Source of the DNA: Acidovorax sp. A1169
GTDB lineage: Bacteria; Pseudomonadota; Gammaproteobacteria; Burkholderiales; Burkholderiaceae_C
Reading direction: 5' to 3'
Assembly: GCF_030704685.1 (NCBI RefSeq)
Contig: NZ_JAUZDX010000010.1
Location: 124,001-188,000, forward strand
DNA: 64,000 nucleotides
A program made the translations under genes and the position numbers. The notes under the pieces are model-generated. The model made no database searches. It worked only from the letters and a program-made list of their open reading frames with translations, and was not told the origin of the DNA. How positions within the stretch are numbered: the first letter of the stretch is position 1; every line of letters begins with the position of its first letter. This document shows, piece by piece, positions 8,184 to 18,168 of the stretch.

Positions 8184-9131
8184 ATGGCCGTCGTTATCCC
8201 CATCATCATGGCCTACACGGGCGCCACAGCCACCATTGCCACCGCCGTGGGCCTCACTGCCGCAGTCGGATCAGCGGCTGCCGCTACCGTGGTGTCAGCG
8301 GTTGCGTCCGTTGCCTTTCAGGTGACCGGCATCAATGACAAGGTCAACAAGGCGGCTTCCAAGGTCTTCGGCGAGGACATGGTCAAGGTGATCAACATTG
8401 CCGGGGCGGTGTATGGCGCTGTGAACGGCGGATTTGATTTTGGCAGCGGGGCAGAGGGGGCTGCGGGCCTGACCGAGGCAGGCGGCGCGCTGAGTACCAA
8501 GGCCATGCTGGACGGGACCAACGCCTTCGGCGCGAACTCGGCGGCGGGTGCCTTCGACCTGGCGGATGGCGTTGGGGCACTGACCACGGGCGACTTCTCG
8601 GGCACCACGGACAGCTTGGGGAATAGCACCTACAGCCCGGGCGACAGTTTCAACTTGACCGAGATGGCGAAAACAACGCCGGATGGTGTCGGCATTGCCG
8701 CGTCGACCCCCGACGCATCCCAAGGCATGGACCTGATGAAGGGCACCCAGACCACGGGGACCGACACAAAGGCCTTGGTAGACGCCGCCAAGACTGGCCA
8801 GAGCACGGGGGCGGCGCGCGATATCACCGCAGCCCCTGCTGACCAGAGCATGGCGACAAAACCGGCTGCAGCCGCATCTGATGCTGGCTCGGCCAAAGCC
8901 TCTGGCAACGTAGAAACAAAGCCGCTGACCACCACCAAGCCACCCACAACGGCCGCCACCAAGCCGGGCAGCTTCTTCGACAAGCTGCTCAACAGCGAAA
9001 AGGGCATGGGCGCTGTGGTTCAGGGTGTCGGCGGCGCCCTTTCGTCGGCTGCGCAGGGCAAGTCTCAGAAGGAAGCGCTGGACTTCGCCAAGCGTAAGTA
9101 CCACAGCGTTTCTGGCGTTCGCGTCTCCTAA
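8184..9131 (+). CDS. putative internal virion protein with hydrophobic N-terminus
   Basis: A 315-aa protein with a long Ala/Val/Ile-rich hydrophobic stretch in the first 45 residues (IIMAYTGATATIATAVGLTA), then glycine- and threonine-rich low-complexity sequence and a short basic C-terminus (KEALDFAKRKYHSVSG). A membrane-active N-terminus plus location among ejection proteins suggests a component delivered into the cell envelope with the DNA. No family recognised. Confidence 0.6.
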   Translation: MAVVIPIIMAYTGATATIATAVGLTAAVGSAAAATVVSAVASVAFQVTGINDKVNKAASKVFGEDMVKVINIAGAVYGAVNGGFDFGSGAEGAAGLTEAGGALSTKAMLDGTNAFGANSAAGAFDLADGVGALTTGDFSGTTDSLGNSTYSPGDSFNLTEMAKTTPDGVGIAASTPDASQGMDLMKGTQTTGTDTKALVDAAKTGQSTGAARDITAAPADQSMATKPAAAASDAGSAKASGNVETKPLTTTKPPTTAATKPGSFFDKLLNSEKGMGAVVQGVGGALSSAAQGKSQKEALDFAKRKYHSVSGVRVS

Positions 9132-9140
9132 GGAATTCCC

Positions 9141-9692
9141 ATGAACCTCAACGAAATGGCCCAGCAGGGCGCACCCGAAGACCCGCAGGCTGGAGCAGCT
9201 CCTGCCGGTGGCAAGACGCAGCCAACCGCCCAGCAGCAGACCCAGTTCGACATGCTGCTCGGCCGCGCTCGCCAGATCATGGGCGAGCAGGCGCAGGAGT
9301 GGCGCCAGGCCATGGAGGTCAATCCTGCCGAAGCCGCAGTGCGGATGGGCACCCAGACCCTGCGCTTCCTGACCATGGAGTCCGAGAAGGCCGGCCAGCC
9401 TGTGGACCCTGCCGTGCTGCTGCATGCCGGCGTGCAGTTGGTGAAGGACATCGCGGGCGTTGCCAACGACGCAGGCCTGGTGCCCGACGATCAGCTGGAG
9501 CCCTTCCTGCAACAGGTGATGCAGGAGTCCATCGCGGAGTACATGCGCATGGATGCGGACGAGGGGCTGATGCCATCGCCCGATCAACTGCAGCAGCAGG
9601 GCCCGCAGGCCGGCCAGCAGCCGCCACCAGCGCCAGGCCCTCAAGGCGGGATCAACTTGGCGCAGATGGCGCAGCAAGGGGGTATGCAATGA
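9141..9692 (+). CDS. hypothetical phage protein, internal virion cluster
   Basis: A 183-aa glutamine- and proline-rich protein. The start MNLNEMAQQG resembles that of the giant protein at 10732 (MNLYQMATRG), and its C-terminus repeats the same motif (INLAQMAQQGG). That NL-x-x-MA motif also occurs inside the following protein (GINLAALAMQ), suggesting a shared short binding or packaging signal among the ejection proteins. A ribosome-binding site (AAGGAATTCCC) precedes ATG 9141. Confidence 0.6.
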   Translation: MNLNEMAQQGAPEDPQAGAAPAGGKTQPTAQQQTQFDMLLGRARQIMGEQAQEWRQAMEVNPAEAAVRMGTQTLRFLTMESEKAGQPVDPAVLLHAGVQLVKDIAGVANDAGLVPDDQLEPFLQQVMQESIAEYMRMDADEGLMPSPDQLQQQGPQAGQQPPPAPGPQGGINLAQMAQQGGMQ

Positions 9693-10735
9693 GCTTCTTC
9701 GCGAACCTGTTGGGCGGCACCATGCAGGGCATCGGTGCTGGCATGTCGGCCATGGGCGCCGACGAGGAGCGGCTGGCGCAGCAGCGGGCACTTTTGCAGG
9801 ATCGCCAGCAGGGTGCGCTGGACCTGCAGCGGGAGCGTGCGGCCGATCGCCTGTACCAGCAGGAGCAGATGCTGCAGATGAAGTCCGAGCTTGGCGGCGG
9901 GGCGGGTGGCGGCGGTGGGGGCAAGGGCATCAACCTGGCGGCCCTGGCCATGCAGGCCAAGACACCTGAGGACCAGGACAAGGTGATCCGCCTGGCCAAG
10001 ACGTTCGGCGGGCGCGACACCGGCCGGTTGCTGGCCGACGAGATGTTTAACCGGCCCGAGATGACGGGCACCGCAGCCACGGCCGGCGACTTCGCGCGCT
10101 ACGACAGGGCCGGCGACATGGAGGCTGCACCACCCAAGGGAGCGATGGAGCGCGCGGCCTACGACCGGGACCAGGGCCAGCTGGGGTTGCAGCGGCTGTA
10201 CACCGCCTTCCTTGACCCCGGCAAGCTGGATGACCATGCGAAGGGCGAGCGGCAGTTTGGCCTGAACGATATGGGCACGGCCAACGCAGCCCAGGTCATG
10301 CAGCGCGGCGGCTCTCTGCCCGAGGCTGCGGGCGCGTTCCAAAAGTACAGCGGTACGAAGGACGAGAGCGGGAAGGAAGACCTGGCACAGCAGCGGATCG
10401 ACGCTACCAATCGCCGAACCGATGCGACGACAACAAATGCCGGCGCCAACCGCCAGGCACAGGACGCGCGGGCGCTAGATCGTCAGATCGCTGGCGCTTA
10501 CAAACAGCTGGGCGAGGCGCGCCCGAAGGACAAGCCAGCCCTGCAGACGCGGATCCAGGAAATGGAAGCGCGACGCGATGCCATGGATGGCGCCGCCCTG
10601 GCGCCTGCACTGAACGACTACCAGCCGGGGGCCACCACCAAGGCGCCCAACCCCACCGCTGTAGTGCGTGCACCTGCGGCTTCGCCCAAATCGCTTGCTG
10701 ATGCCTGGCGCGCCAAGATTGGAGCCGCCCGATGA
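9689..10735 (+). CDS. putative internal virion/ejection protein
   Basis: A 348-aa protein starting at ATG 9689 in an ATGA overlap. The N-terminus MSFFANLLGGTMQGIGAGMS is amphipathic or hydrophobic, followed by helical QQRALLQDRQQGALDLQRER, a glycine run, and long helical regions. Composition and operon position match the other ejection-type proteins in this cluster. No enzyme motif. It overlaps the giant polyvalent protein gene by four bases. Confidence 0.6.
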   Translation: MSFFANLLGGTMQGIGAGMSAMGADEERLAQQRALLQDRQQGALDLQRERAADRLYQQEQMLQMKSELGGGAGGGGGGKGINLAALAMQAKTPEDQDKVIRLAKTFGGRDTGRLLADEMFNRPEMTGTAATAGDFARYDRAGDMEAAPPKGAMERAAYDRDQGQLGLQRLYTAFLDPGKLDDHAKGERQFGLNDMGTANAAQVMQRGGSLPEAAGAFQKYSGTKDESGKEDLAQQRIDATNRRTDATTTNAGANRQAQDARALDRQIAGAYKQLGEARPKDKPALQTRIQEMEARRDAMDGAALAPALNDYQPGATTKAPNPTAVVRAPAASPKSLADAWRAKIGAAR

Positions 10736-13700
10736 ACCTGTACCAGATGGCCACCCGTGGGGTGGACCTGGGCGCGCTGCCCGATGAAGAAGCGCCCCGC
10801 GCTCTATTCGACTTTGGCCCGGCCGCCAGCCCCGTCGCGCGCGGCGCCGTGCCGGCCGGTATGGACGATCTCTTTGATGCGGCCGCAGCTGAGTACGGCG
10901 TGGACTCGACCATCCTCAAGGGCATCGCCTATGCTGAAAGCCGTTTTCGCCCCGACATCATCAGCGGCAAGGTGACCAGCCCGGCGGGCGCGCTGGGCTT
11001 GATGCAGTTCATGCCTGCGACGGCCAAAGAGTTGGGCATCAACCCGCTGGACCCGGCAGAAGCCGTGTTCGGTGCTGCAGCGTACCTGCGCCAGAGCTTG
11101 GACAAGTTCGGCGGCGACACCGAGCGCGCTATCGCCAGCTACAACTGGGGCCGTAACCGCGATGCCTTCGCGCGAGACGACTGGTACAAAAGCCTGCCGG
11201 CCGAGACTCGCAACTACGTGGGCACGGTGCTGGAGTTTGCTGACGGCGTGGCGCCGAAGCCGGCAGCTGCCGGCAAGCAGGTGCCGCTGCCGGACGGCGT
11301 ACAGCCGAGCCAGGCGGGCGGCGGCCGGGGCGTGGTCAACCCGGCAGCGGGCCCCGTGCTTCCCGCGCGCCGCGAGGTGCCCGGCATGTCAGTGGGCTCT
11401 GTGGCGCAGGACGTCGTATCCGGAGCCCTGCAGATCGGCCCCACCGCCGTGAAGGGCGTTGCCGACCTGGCGCGCCTGGCCACCGGGGATTACCTGGGCA
11501 AGGACTTGTCCGACTCGATGGAGGGCGGTATCAAGGCCATCCAGGGCGTGGTGGGCAGTGATCGTGCGGCCGCGCAGCGGGAGAACTTCCAGCGCGACAT
11601 GGCCGACCCGAACGTCAGCATCGGCCAGACGCTGGCCAACAACAAGGGTGCCCTGGCTGACCAGGTGCTGCCCACGCTGGGGAGCATGCTGCTGCCGGTG
11701 GGCGCGGCTGGGCTGGCCGGGAAGGCGGCCACGGCGGGCAAGGCAGCTGCAGCGCTGGACACGGCCGCGCTCGCCTCGCGCGTGGCGACCGCCCAGAAGG
11801 CTGCTGGCATCGGCGCCACAGCAGCGCAGAACGCTGCCGACGTTTTCGCCGGGCTGGTGGACAAAGGCGTGCCTATGGAGGATGCCTACAAGGCGGCGGG
11901 CATCACCGTGCCGTTCTCGGTGATCGCCGGCAAGCTGACTGGTGGGGGCGCGGAGGTGGCGCTGGCGCGGCAGGCGGCTGGCCAGGCGGTGAAGGGCGGC
12001 GCTGTTGGCGTTGTCAAGGGCGCGGGGCGCGAGGGGCTGCAGGAGGTGGGCGAAGAGCTTGGCCAGGTGACGGGCGAGGCTGTCGGTACCGGCGAGGCGC
12101 CGAACGCCACGAACGCCGGCAAGCGCCTGGCCGTGGCCGGCACGCTGGGCGCGGTGGTGGGCGGTGGCGTGGACGTGGCCGGGCACATCGGGGCGAAGGC
12201 TGCAGCTGAGCCAGCACCAGCCCCAGTGCCGCGCGTCGAGGATCAGTCCACCACGCCGCAGGCGCCGCCGCGCAACGCGCCAGCAGGTGAGGGAGAGATC
12301 AGCATCGCCGATGCCGTGGGCCAGGCCCGGGCGGAGCTGGGCGGCACCGTGCCCGCAGCAGCACCGGCACCTGCTGCGCCCACTGCCGTCAGCACCCAGC
12401 CCGCAGCGTCGGCAGTGGACACGCAGCCCGAGTCAGGCCCGCTGTCCCCCCAGCAAAAGCAGGAGATCGCCCGCGCCCGCACGCAGGCCCTGCTGGACGC
12501 CGAGCCAGGCGCCACGCCCCAGGTGCAGTCGGCCCCGGCCACCACGCAGGCCGACGTGCAGCGCCTGGCCACCGAGGCGCGAGCCGCGCGCGATGCCGAC
12601 GAGACCCGCCAGATCGAGGCCATGGTGGCTGCCGATGAGCAAGCCGCCCAGGGCCGGGCCGCTGCCACCGCGCAGGCCAGCGCCGCCGAGACGCAGCAGG
12701 GCCAGGCCGACACCCTGGCCGTGAAAGCCCGCCAGCGGGTGCTGGATGACCTGACCACCAGCTACGGCGAGGCCAACGGCTACGAGGCTGGCCGCACGCT
12801 GCCAGCGATTGAGCAGCAGCTGCAGACGCTGGGCGAGCCGCCGTTGACGCAGTCCGAGCGTGAGCGCACCGCCGAGTCTCTGGGGCGTGCACAGGCGTTC
12901 GCGGCCGCCAACCCCGGCAGCGAGGCGACGACCGTGGCCACGGTGCCCGATCGCGGCTCCGACAACAGCAGCCTCGAGGCGCAGATCAAGGAACGGGCCG
13001 AGCCGCAGCCCGCCCCGCAGGTGGAGATGGTCGACCTCCCGAGCGGCCAGGTCGAGCTGCGCGGTGATGCAAAGGCCGTGCGCGCGCACCTGGTGGCATC
13101 CGGCGTGCCGGCAGCGGCCGTCCGGGGTTCGCCCAAGGGGGTGATCGTCAGCAAGACCGTCGCTGCGCAGGCGCGCCAAGCGTTCAAGCTGCCGGCCGCC
13201 CCGGCACCAGCCCCAGCAGTCACCGCACCGGAGGCAGCAAATGCCCGCCAAGCACCCGCAGCGCAAACGGCCAGCACCACCGACACCGCCCAGGCGCCCA
13301 ACGTCGCGCGAGCTGATGCGCCAGTACCGGCCGCCGTTGTTCCCGCAGCCGGAGGAGCCGCCGCCAGCGTTCAAGCCGATGTGGTGAAAGGTGACCCCGC
13401 CGGTATCTCTGAGGCCGCGCCGGGCGTGCGCCAAGCGTTGGGCGATCAGCCTGCAGCGGGGTCGAGCGAAATTGTGCAGCAAGGAAGCGCGGCCGACGAA
13501 GCCATGGCAGTCCAGTACAGCCGTGGCTCATCACCCGCCCGTACGGACGCAGAAAAGGCACGCATCCTGCAAGGCGCTCCGGTCGCCGAATTGAAGGGCG
13601 AAGATGTGCCAGCTACCGGGATGGCAGGAATACGCGCCTGGGCCGCCGGGCTGTTCGCGCGGTTCGGAGGTGTGGCCCGAAACCCTGAAATCGGTGCTGT

Positions 13701-16700
13701 GGACTTGGGAGAGCGCTCGGTGCGGTCTTCACTCAGCCACGGGAAGTTCAGCTTCTACAAGAACTTGGCCTTCGCCGCTGTGAAAAACGTCATCGAGCAG
13801 GGGGCAGTTGTGGTGGCTGCTGACCACCGCCGCGATGCTCGCAGCTACTACATCAGCGCCCCGGTGAAGATGGACGGGCTGGACAACATTGTCACGGTGC
13901 TGGTGCGCACTGACCCGAACGGACAGCGCATGTACCTGCACAGCGTGTCCGTAAAAGAAAATCTCCTGAACCGTCGAGTATCCGGGACTGACACCGCAAG
14001 CGGTGTGGAGCGATCCGGCTCATCCAATTCAGGAGAAGATTCCATCTTAGCCCAAACGCCAGAAAATGGGAAATCCGAGCAGGAATTCCTCAAGGCGAAA
14101 GGGGAGGAGGTGGGCGCGGAGCTGAACAGGCTGCTGCGCTTCGATGTGAACGGCCAAATGCAAAATCCCCCGGGGACCGGATCAGCCAGGCTCCAATTGC
14201 CTGGGGAACGCCGATCCTCGGGGGATTCGCAAGGGGAGAATGTAGCCGCTGATGAAGATGGCGTCAAAGGGCCGGAGGCAGAGTTCTCGAAAGAGATGTC
14301 CCCCGATCTGGCCGCCGCAATCCTGAGGGCCACGGGCACAGCCTCGGTCGAGTCGGTGCAGGCGGCCGTGGAGCAGCTGGTGGGCGCCAACGGCCGCCTG
14401 CCAGGTGGGCTGGGCAGCGTGGTGGTGGCCACCTCGGGCCAGATCAAGGCCGACTGGGAGCCGCTGATCGGCCCCGTGGCCATGGGCGCCGAGCAGGGCG
14501 GCAGGGCTGCGGGGTTCTACGACCCGCTCAGCCGCACGGTGTTCCTGATCGCCGACCACATCAAGGCCGGCCAGGAAGTGGCCGTGGCCGCCCATGAGCT
14601 GATGCACAAGCATGGCCAGGCGGTGCTGGGCAAGAAGGGTTGGGACCTGCTGCACGACACCATCGGCGGCTGGGCCACTGCGGCAGAGGGCAGCATGGAA
14701 CGCCAGGTGTACGACGATGCTGCCGCGCGGGTGGCATCGTCGCGGCCCGCTGGCGCCGACGCCGGCAAGTACTCCACACAGGAGCTGTTCCCCTACGCGG
14801 TCCAGGTGGCGCTGGAGATGGGGGTGGAGCCCACGGGTGCGCGCCCCATCACCACGGTACAGGGCTGGCTGGCGCGCGTGCGCAATTCCATCCAGCAGGT
14901 TTTCGGCAAGCTGACGGGCAACCCCGAGGACTTCAAGTCGCAGGACCTGGTGAACCTGGCGTTCGGGATCGCGCAGCGCGAGAACCCTGACCATGCGGGC
15001 GAGCTGGATGGGGCAGTGAACCTGGACGAGGATACCGAGGGCGGCCTCCAGTACAGCCGTGCCGCCGCACCGCCGCCAGCGCCATCCGCACCCGTGGCCC
15101 AGCCAGCAGCAGCCCCCGAGCGCACGCCGCTGCCGGCCGAGACCCGCGCCCGCGCTGCGCAGCGCGTCATGCAGGACAAGCTGAACCGCTTCACCGTGCT
15201 GGGCAACTGGGCGAAGGAAAACGATATCGAGCTGTCGAGCGAGGCCGACGTGTGGGGCTACGAGGCCCGCATGCACGGCACCGTGGCCACGCGGGTGGAG
15301 GACTTCCGCGAGGGCACGGTCAAGCCCGTTATCGACCGGATCCAGAAGGCGGGCTTCACGACCGAGCAGGTGGCCGAGTACCTGCACGCGGCGCACGCCG
15401 AGGAGCGCAACGCCCAGATCGCCAGCATCGACCCCAAGACCCTGGACGGTTCCGGCATGACGAACGCTGAGGCGCAGGCTATTCTGGCCAAGGCGCCCCC
15501 AGGCCTCGCCGCCCTGGCCACCGAGGTGCAATCCATCACCGAGAGCACCAGGCAGATCCTGCTGGACGCCGGCATCATCTCGCAGGAGATGTCGGACGCC
15601 TGGAGCGAGGCCTACAAGAACTACGTGCCGCTCAAGGGCGGCGACGAGGCGAAGCAGGGCGGGGTGGGCAAGGGTCTGTCGGTGGACGGCCGCCAGAAGC
15701 GGGCCTTGGGCCACGGTGCACGCGATGAGAAGGTGATCGAGAACATCCTGCGCGACCACGAGCGCGCGATCATGCTGGCCGAGAAGAACAAGGTGGGCCA
15801 GGCCATGCTGGTGCTGGTCGACGAGCTCAACAACCCCGACATCGCCACCATCAACCAGCCCGAGCGCCGCCGGGTGCTCAAGCAGGGGACGATGTACGAG
15901 GTGCGCACGCCCGATGGCATCGTGGTGGACAGCTTCACGACGTCGAACCAGGCGCTGCAGTTTGTGGGCGCGAACCCCGGGATGAAGCTGCAGGTGAAGC
16001 CTGTGAAGGCGGACCCGATGGTGGTGAGCATGGCCACCCCCATGCTGCAGCCCAATGAGGCCCAGGTCTACGTGAAGGGCCACGCCGTGCGCGTGCAGCT
16101 CAACGACGAGGGCCTGGCCAGGGCCTACAAGCACATGGGCGTGGAAAGCCTCACCACGCTGATGAAGGTCAACCGCGAGATCAATGCCGCGCTGTCCAAG
16201 GCCTACACGGCGTACAACCCCGAGTTCCTGCTGAAGAACATCGCGCGGGACTTCACGGCAGGCCTGGCCATCACCACGGCCAAGTACGGGGCCGGCGTGT
16301 CGGCTCGGGCGGTGAAGAACTACCCGATGGCCATGGCCAAGCTGATCCGATACGGCTTCACGGGTAAGGCAACGGGGACGGTGGCGCAATACCGCCTGTC
16401 GGGCGGCAGCACTGGCGCGGCATACCTGGGCGACCTGGCGCGCATCGGCGAGGACGTGCAGGCCACCTTCGATGATGCGCGCGGCGCCTTCGCCACGGCC
16501 CGGGGTGACGGCACGGTGCGCGGCGTGCGCACGGCCATGCGCAAGTCGATCAAGAGCGGACTGAAGCTGATCGAGATCCTGAACGGCGCCGGCGAGTCGG
16601 CCATGCGGCTGTCGGTCTTCGAGGCCATGCAGGAGAGCGGCAACGACCTGCGGGCCAGCGCCAGCGCCGCGAAAGAGCTGCTGAACTTCAACCGCAACGG

Positions 16701-17889
16701 GGAAGCCACCCGCACCGTGGGCGGCTGGTATCTCTTCCTGAACGCCAGCATCCAGGGCACGGCCGCGCTGGCCGATGCCATGGTGCACGGCAAGCACCGC
16801 GAGCAGGGTTGGGCCATGGTGGCCGGCATGGCCGGGTTGTTCTATGCGCTGGCCCAGGCGCAGTTTGGCGGCGACGACGAAGACAAGAAGGCATGGGACC
16901 GGATCTCGCCCGACGTGAAGGCCAAGAACCTGATCATCCGGACGGGGGCGGACAGCTACATCACGCTGCCCATGCCCTACGGCTTGGGCGCTTTCTTCGG
17001 CGTCGGCAACGCCGCGCACGACTTGCAGCAGGGCAAGGACGTGGACAAGGTGGCGCTGGACCTGGCGCTGCTGTTTGCAGACCAGTTCCTCCCGGTGAAG
17101 CCGTACTCGGAAGGGGGCGACACGCGCGGGCTGGTGGAGCTGGTGCCTGGCGTCGCCGGCGGCGAGCTGATGCGCGCCGCGCTGCGCGCCGGCGTGAACC
17201 GCTCGGGCCTGGGCGGCGATATCGTGCCGGACAGCAAGTTCGACGAGAGCCGGCCGGACCACCTGCGGGCCTACCGCAACACGAAGACCTCGGTCTACCA
17301 GACCATCGCCGACCAGCTCAACGCGGCATCAGGGGGCACGCAGACGCAGGCCGGCCTGGTGGACGTGAGCCCGGAGACGTTGAAGTACTGGACGCGCACG
17401 CTGACGGGTGGGGCAGGGGTGTTTCTTACCGACACCTTCGACGCGGTGATGCGGCGCGCCGAGTACCAGTCCAGCCCCGACGATCCTGATCGCGAGGCGC
17501 TGCTATCCGAGGCCCGAGAGATTCCGATCCTGCGCGGCTTCGTGCGCGACGAGGGTATTTCCGATGACCGCCGCAACTACTGGGGCGCGGCCAAGGATGT
17601 GCGCCGGGCTGACCAGGACCGAGACCGCGCCAAGAAGATGGGTGACGAGGTGGGTTGGGAGCGAGTGGAGGAGCAGCGCGGCGAGCTGCTTGGCCTGGTC
17701 AAGATGATGGAGCGCAGCAGCAAGCACATCAAGGAAATCCGCGACGAGGTCGAAGAGATCATGCTGGACGAAGGAACGTCCATGGCCTACAAGCGGGCCC
17801 AGGTAAAGAAGCTGGAGGCGGAGGAGTCCGGAATCTACCGGGAGTTCATCGAGGCGGTGGCCGAGGACCGGGCGGCCGCTGGCAAGTAG
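10732..17889 (+). CDS. giant polyvalent protein: lytic transglycosylase, LPD3-like, metallopeptidase-like and LPD38 regions
   Basis: A single 2385-aa ORF. Residues about 45-165 form a soluble lytic transglycosylase domain (catalytic-Glu motif GIAYAESRF, then GALGLMQFMPATAKELG and ASYNWGR), which would cut peptidoglycan during DNA entry. After a long Ala/Gln-rich linker, residues about 990-1085 resemble a BECR/LPD3-type domain (SLSHGKFSFYKNLAFAAVKN). At about 1285-1295 there is an HExxH zinc-peptidase motif (AAHELMHKHG). Residues about 1810-2090 match LPD38 (YTAYNPEFLLKNIARDFTAG). Such fusions are the polyvalent proteins of phages and conjugative elements, injected with the DNA. The last codon abuts the convergent gene on the other strand. 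Confidence 0.85.
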   Translation: MNLYQMATRGVDLGALPDEEAPRALFDFGPAASPVARGAVPAGMDDLFDAAAAEYGVDSTILKGIAYAESRFRPDIISGKVTSPAGALGLMQFMPATAKELGINPLDPAEAVFGAAAYLRQSLDKFGGDTERAIASYNWGRNRDAFARDDWYKSLPAETRNYVGTVLEFADGVAPKPAAAGKQVPLPDGVQPSQAGGGRGVVNPAAGPVLPARREVPGMSVGSVAQDVVSGALQIGPTAVKGVADLARLATGDYLGKDLSDSMEGGIKAIQGVVGSDRAAAQRENFQRDMADPNVSIGQTLANNKGALADQVLPTLGSMLLPVGAAGLAGKAATAGKAAAALDTAALASRVATAQKAAGIGATAAQNAADVFAGLVDKGVPMEDAYKAAGITVPFSVIAGKLTGGGAEVALARQAAGQAVKGGAVGVVKGAGREGLQEVGEELGQVTGEAVGTGEAPNATNAGKRLAVAGTLGAVVGGGVDVAGHIGAKAAAEPAPAPVPRVEDQSTTPQAPPRNAPAGEGEISIADAVGQARAELGGTVPAAAPAPAAPTAVSTQPAASAVDTQPESGPLSPQQKQEIARARTQALLDAEPGATPQVQSAPATTQADVQRLATEARAARDADETRQIEAMVAADEQAAQGRAAATAQASAAETQQGQADTLAVKARQRVLDDLTTSYGEANGYEAGRTLPAIEQQLQTLGEPPLTQSERERTAESLGRAQAFAAANPGSEATTVATVPDRGSDNSSLEAQIKERAEPQPAPQVEMVDLPSGQVELRGDAKAVRAHLVASGVPAAAVRGSPKGVIVSKTVAAQARQAFKLPAAPAPAPAVTAPEAANARQAPAAQTASTTDTAQAPNVARADAPVPAAVVPAAGGAAASVQADVVKGDPAGISEAAPGVRQALGDQPAAGSSEIVQQGSAADEAMAVQYSRGSSPARTDAEKARILQGAPVAELKGEDVPATGMAGIRAWAAGLFARFGGVARNPEIGAVDLGERSVRSSLSHGKFSFYKNLAFAAVKNVIEQGAVVVAADHRRDARSYYISAPVKMDGLDNIVTVLVRTDPNGQRMYLHSVSVKENLLNRRVSGTDTASGVERSGSSNSGEDSILAQTPENGKSEQEFLKAKGEEVGAELNRLLRFDVNGQMQNPPGTGSARLQLPGERRSSGDSQGENVAADEDGVKGPEAEFSKEMSPDLAAAILRATGTASVESVQAAVEQLVGANGRLPGGLGSVVVATSGQIKADWEPLIGPVAMGAEQGGRAAGFYDPLSRTVFLIADHIKAGQEVAVAAHELMHKHGQAVLGKKGWDLLHDTIGGWATAAEGSMERQVYDDAAARVASSRPAGADAGKYSTQELFPYAVQVALEMGVEPTGARPITTVQGWLARVRNSIQQVFGKLTGNPEDFKSQDLVNLAFGIAQRENPDHAGELDGAVNLDEDTEGGLQYSRAAAPPPAPSAPVAQPAAAPERTPLPAETRARAAQRVMQDKLNRFTVLGNWAKENDIELSSEADVWGYEARMHGTVATRVEDFREGTVKPVIDRIQKAGFTTEQVAEYLHAAHAEERNAQIASIDPKTLDGSGMTNAEAQAILAKAPPGLAALATEVQSITESTRQILLDAGIISQEMSDAWSEAYKNYVPLKGGDEAKQGGVGKGLSVDGRQKRALGHGARDEKVIENILRDHERAIMLAEKNKVGQAMLVLVDELNNPDIATINQPERRRVLKQGTMYEVRTPDGIVVDSFTTSNQALQFVGANPGMKLQVKPVKADPMVVSMATPMLQPNEAQVYVKGHAVRVQLNDEGLARAYKHMGVESLTTLMKVNREINAALSKAYTAYNPEFLLKNIARDFTAGLAITTAKYGAGVSARAVKNYPMAMAKLIRYGFTGKATGTVAQYRLSGGSTGAAYLGDLARIGEDVQATFDDARGAFATARGDGTVRGVRTAMRKSIKSGLKLIEILNGAGESAMRLSVFEAMQESGNDLRASASAAKELLNFNRNGEATRTVGGWYLFLNASIQGTAALADAMVHGKHREQGWAMVAGMAGLFYALAQAQFGGDDEDKKAWDRISPDVKAKNLIIRTGADSYITLPMPYGLGAFFGVGNAAHDLQQGKDVDKVALDLALLFADQFLPVKPYSEGGDTRGLVELVPGVAGGELMRAALRAGVNRSGLGGDIVPDSKFDESRPDHLRAYRNTKTSVYQTIADQLNAASGGTQTQAGLVDVSPETLKYWTRTLTGGAGVFLTDTFDAVMRRAEYQSSPDDPDREALLSEAREIPILRGFVRDEGISDDRRNYWGAAKDVRRADQDRDRAKKMGDEVGWERVEEQRGELLGLVKMMERSSKHIKEIRDEVEEIMLDEGTSMAYKRAQVKKLEAEESGIYREFIEAVAEDRAAAGK

Positions 17890-18165
17890 TCAGCGCCGCA
17901 GGAACCAAGCGATCGCCTCGAACACGATGAACAGCAGAGGCCACCCCTGCGCGAGCGGCAGGGCGATGGTTTTGGCCCGTGCGGGCAAAAATGACGCGAT
18001 AGCGATGCCGGCCACCCAAATGCCGGCCACGATCCAGGGGAAACCGCCCGAAGGCAGCCCGCTGCCCCCGTCATCCCCGCCGGCCATCCAGCTGCCACGG
18101 TCGGGCATCTGGGCCCAGGCTGCAGCGCTGGCCAGGGCGGAGAAGAGGAGGGCGAGGGTGCGCAT
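17890..18165 (-). CDS. small membrane protein with signal-like N-terminus
   Basis: A 91-aa protein. It begins with a signal-peptide-like segment (LALLFSALASAAAWAQ) and has two further hydrophobic stretches (FPWIVAGIWVAGIAIASFL and the C-terminal LLFIVFEAIAWFL). It is the last gene of a leftward set headed by the RHH repressor, and its stop codon abuts the stop of the giant ORF. In P22 the matching part of immI encodes SieA, a membrane superinfection-exclusion protein; an analogous role here is only inferred from position and membrane topology. Confidence 0.6.
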   Translation of the reverse strand: MRTLALLFSALASAAAWAQMPDRGSWMAGGDDGGSGLPSGGFPWIVAGIWVAGIAIASFLPARAKTIALPLAQGWPLLFIVFEAIAWFLRR

Positions 18166-18168
18166 GGA

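Noticed and set aside
14182-17262. A 1026-codon open frame on the minus strand.
   Set aside because: It lies opposite the giant phage gene; composition is His/Arg/Leu-rich as expected for the reverse of a high-GC gene, and no domain is visible.
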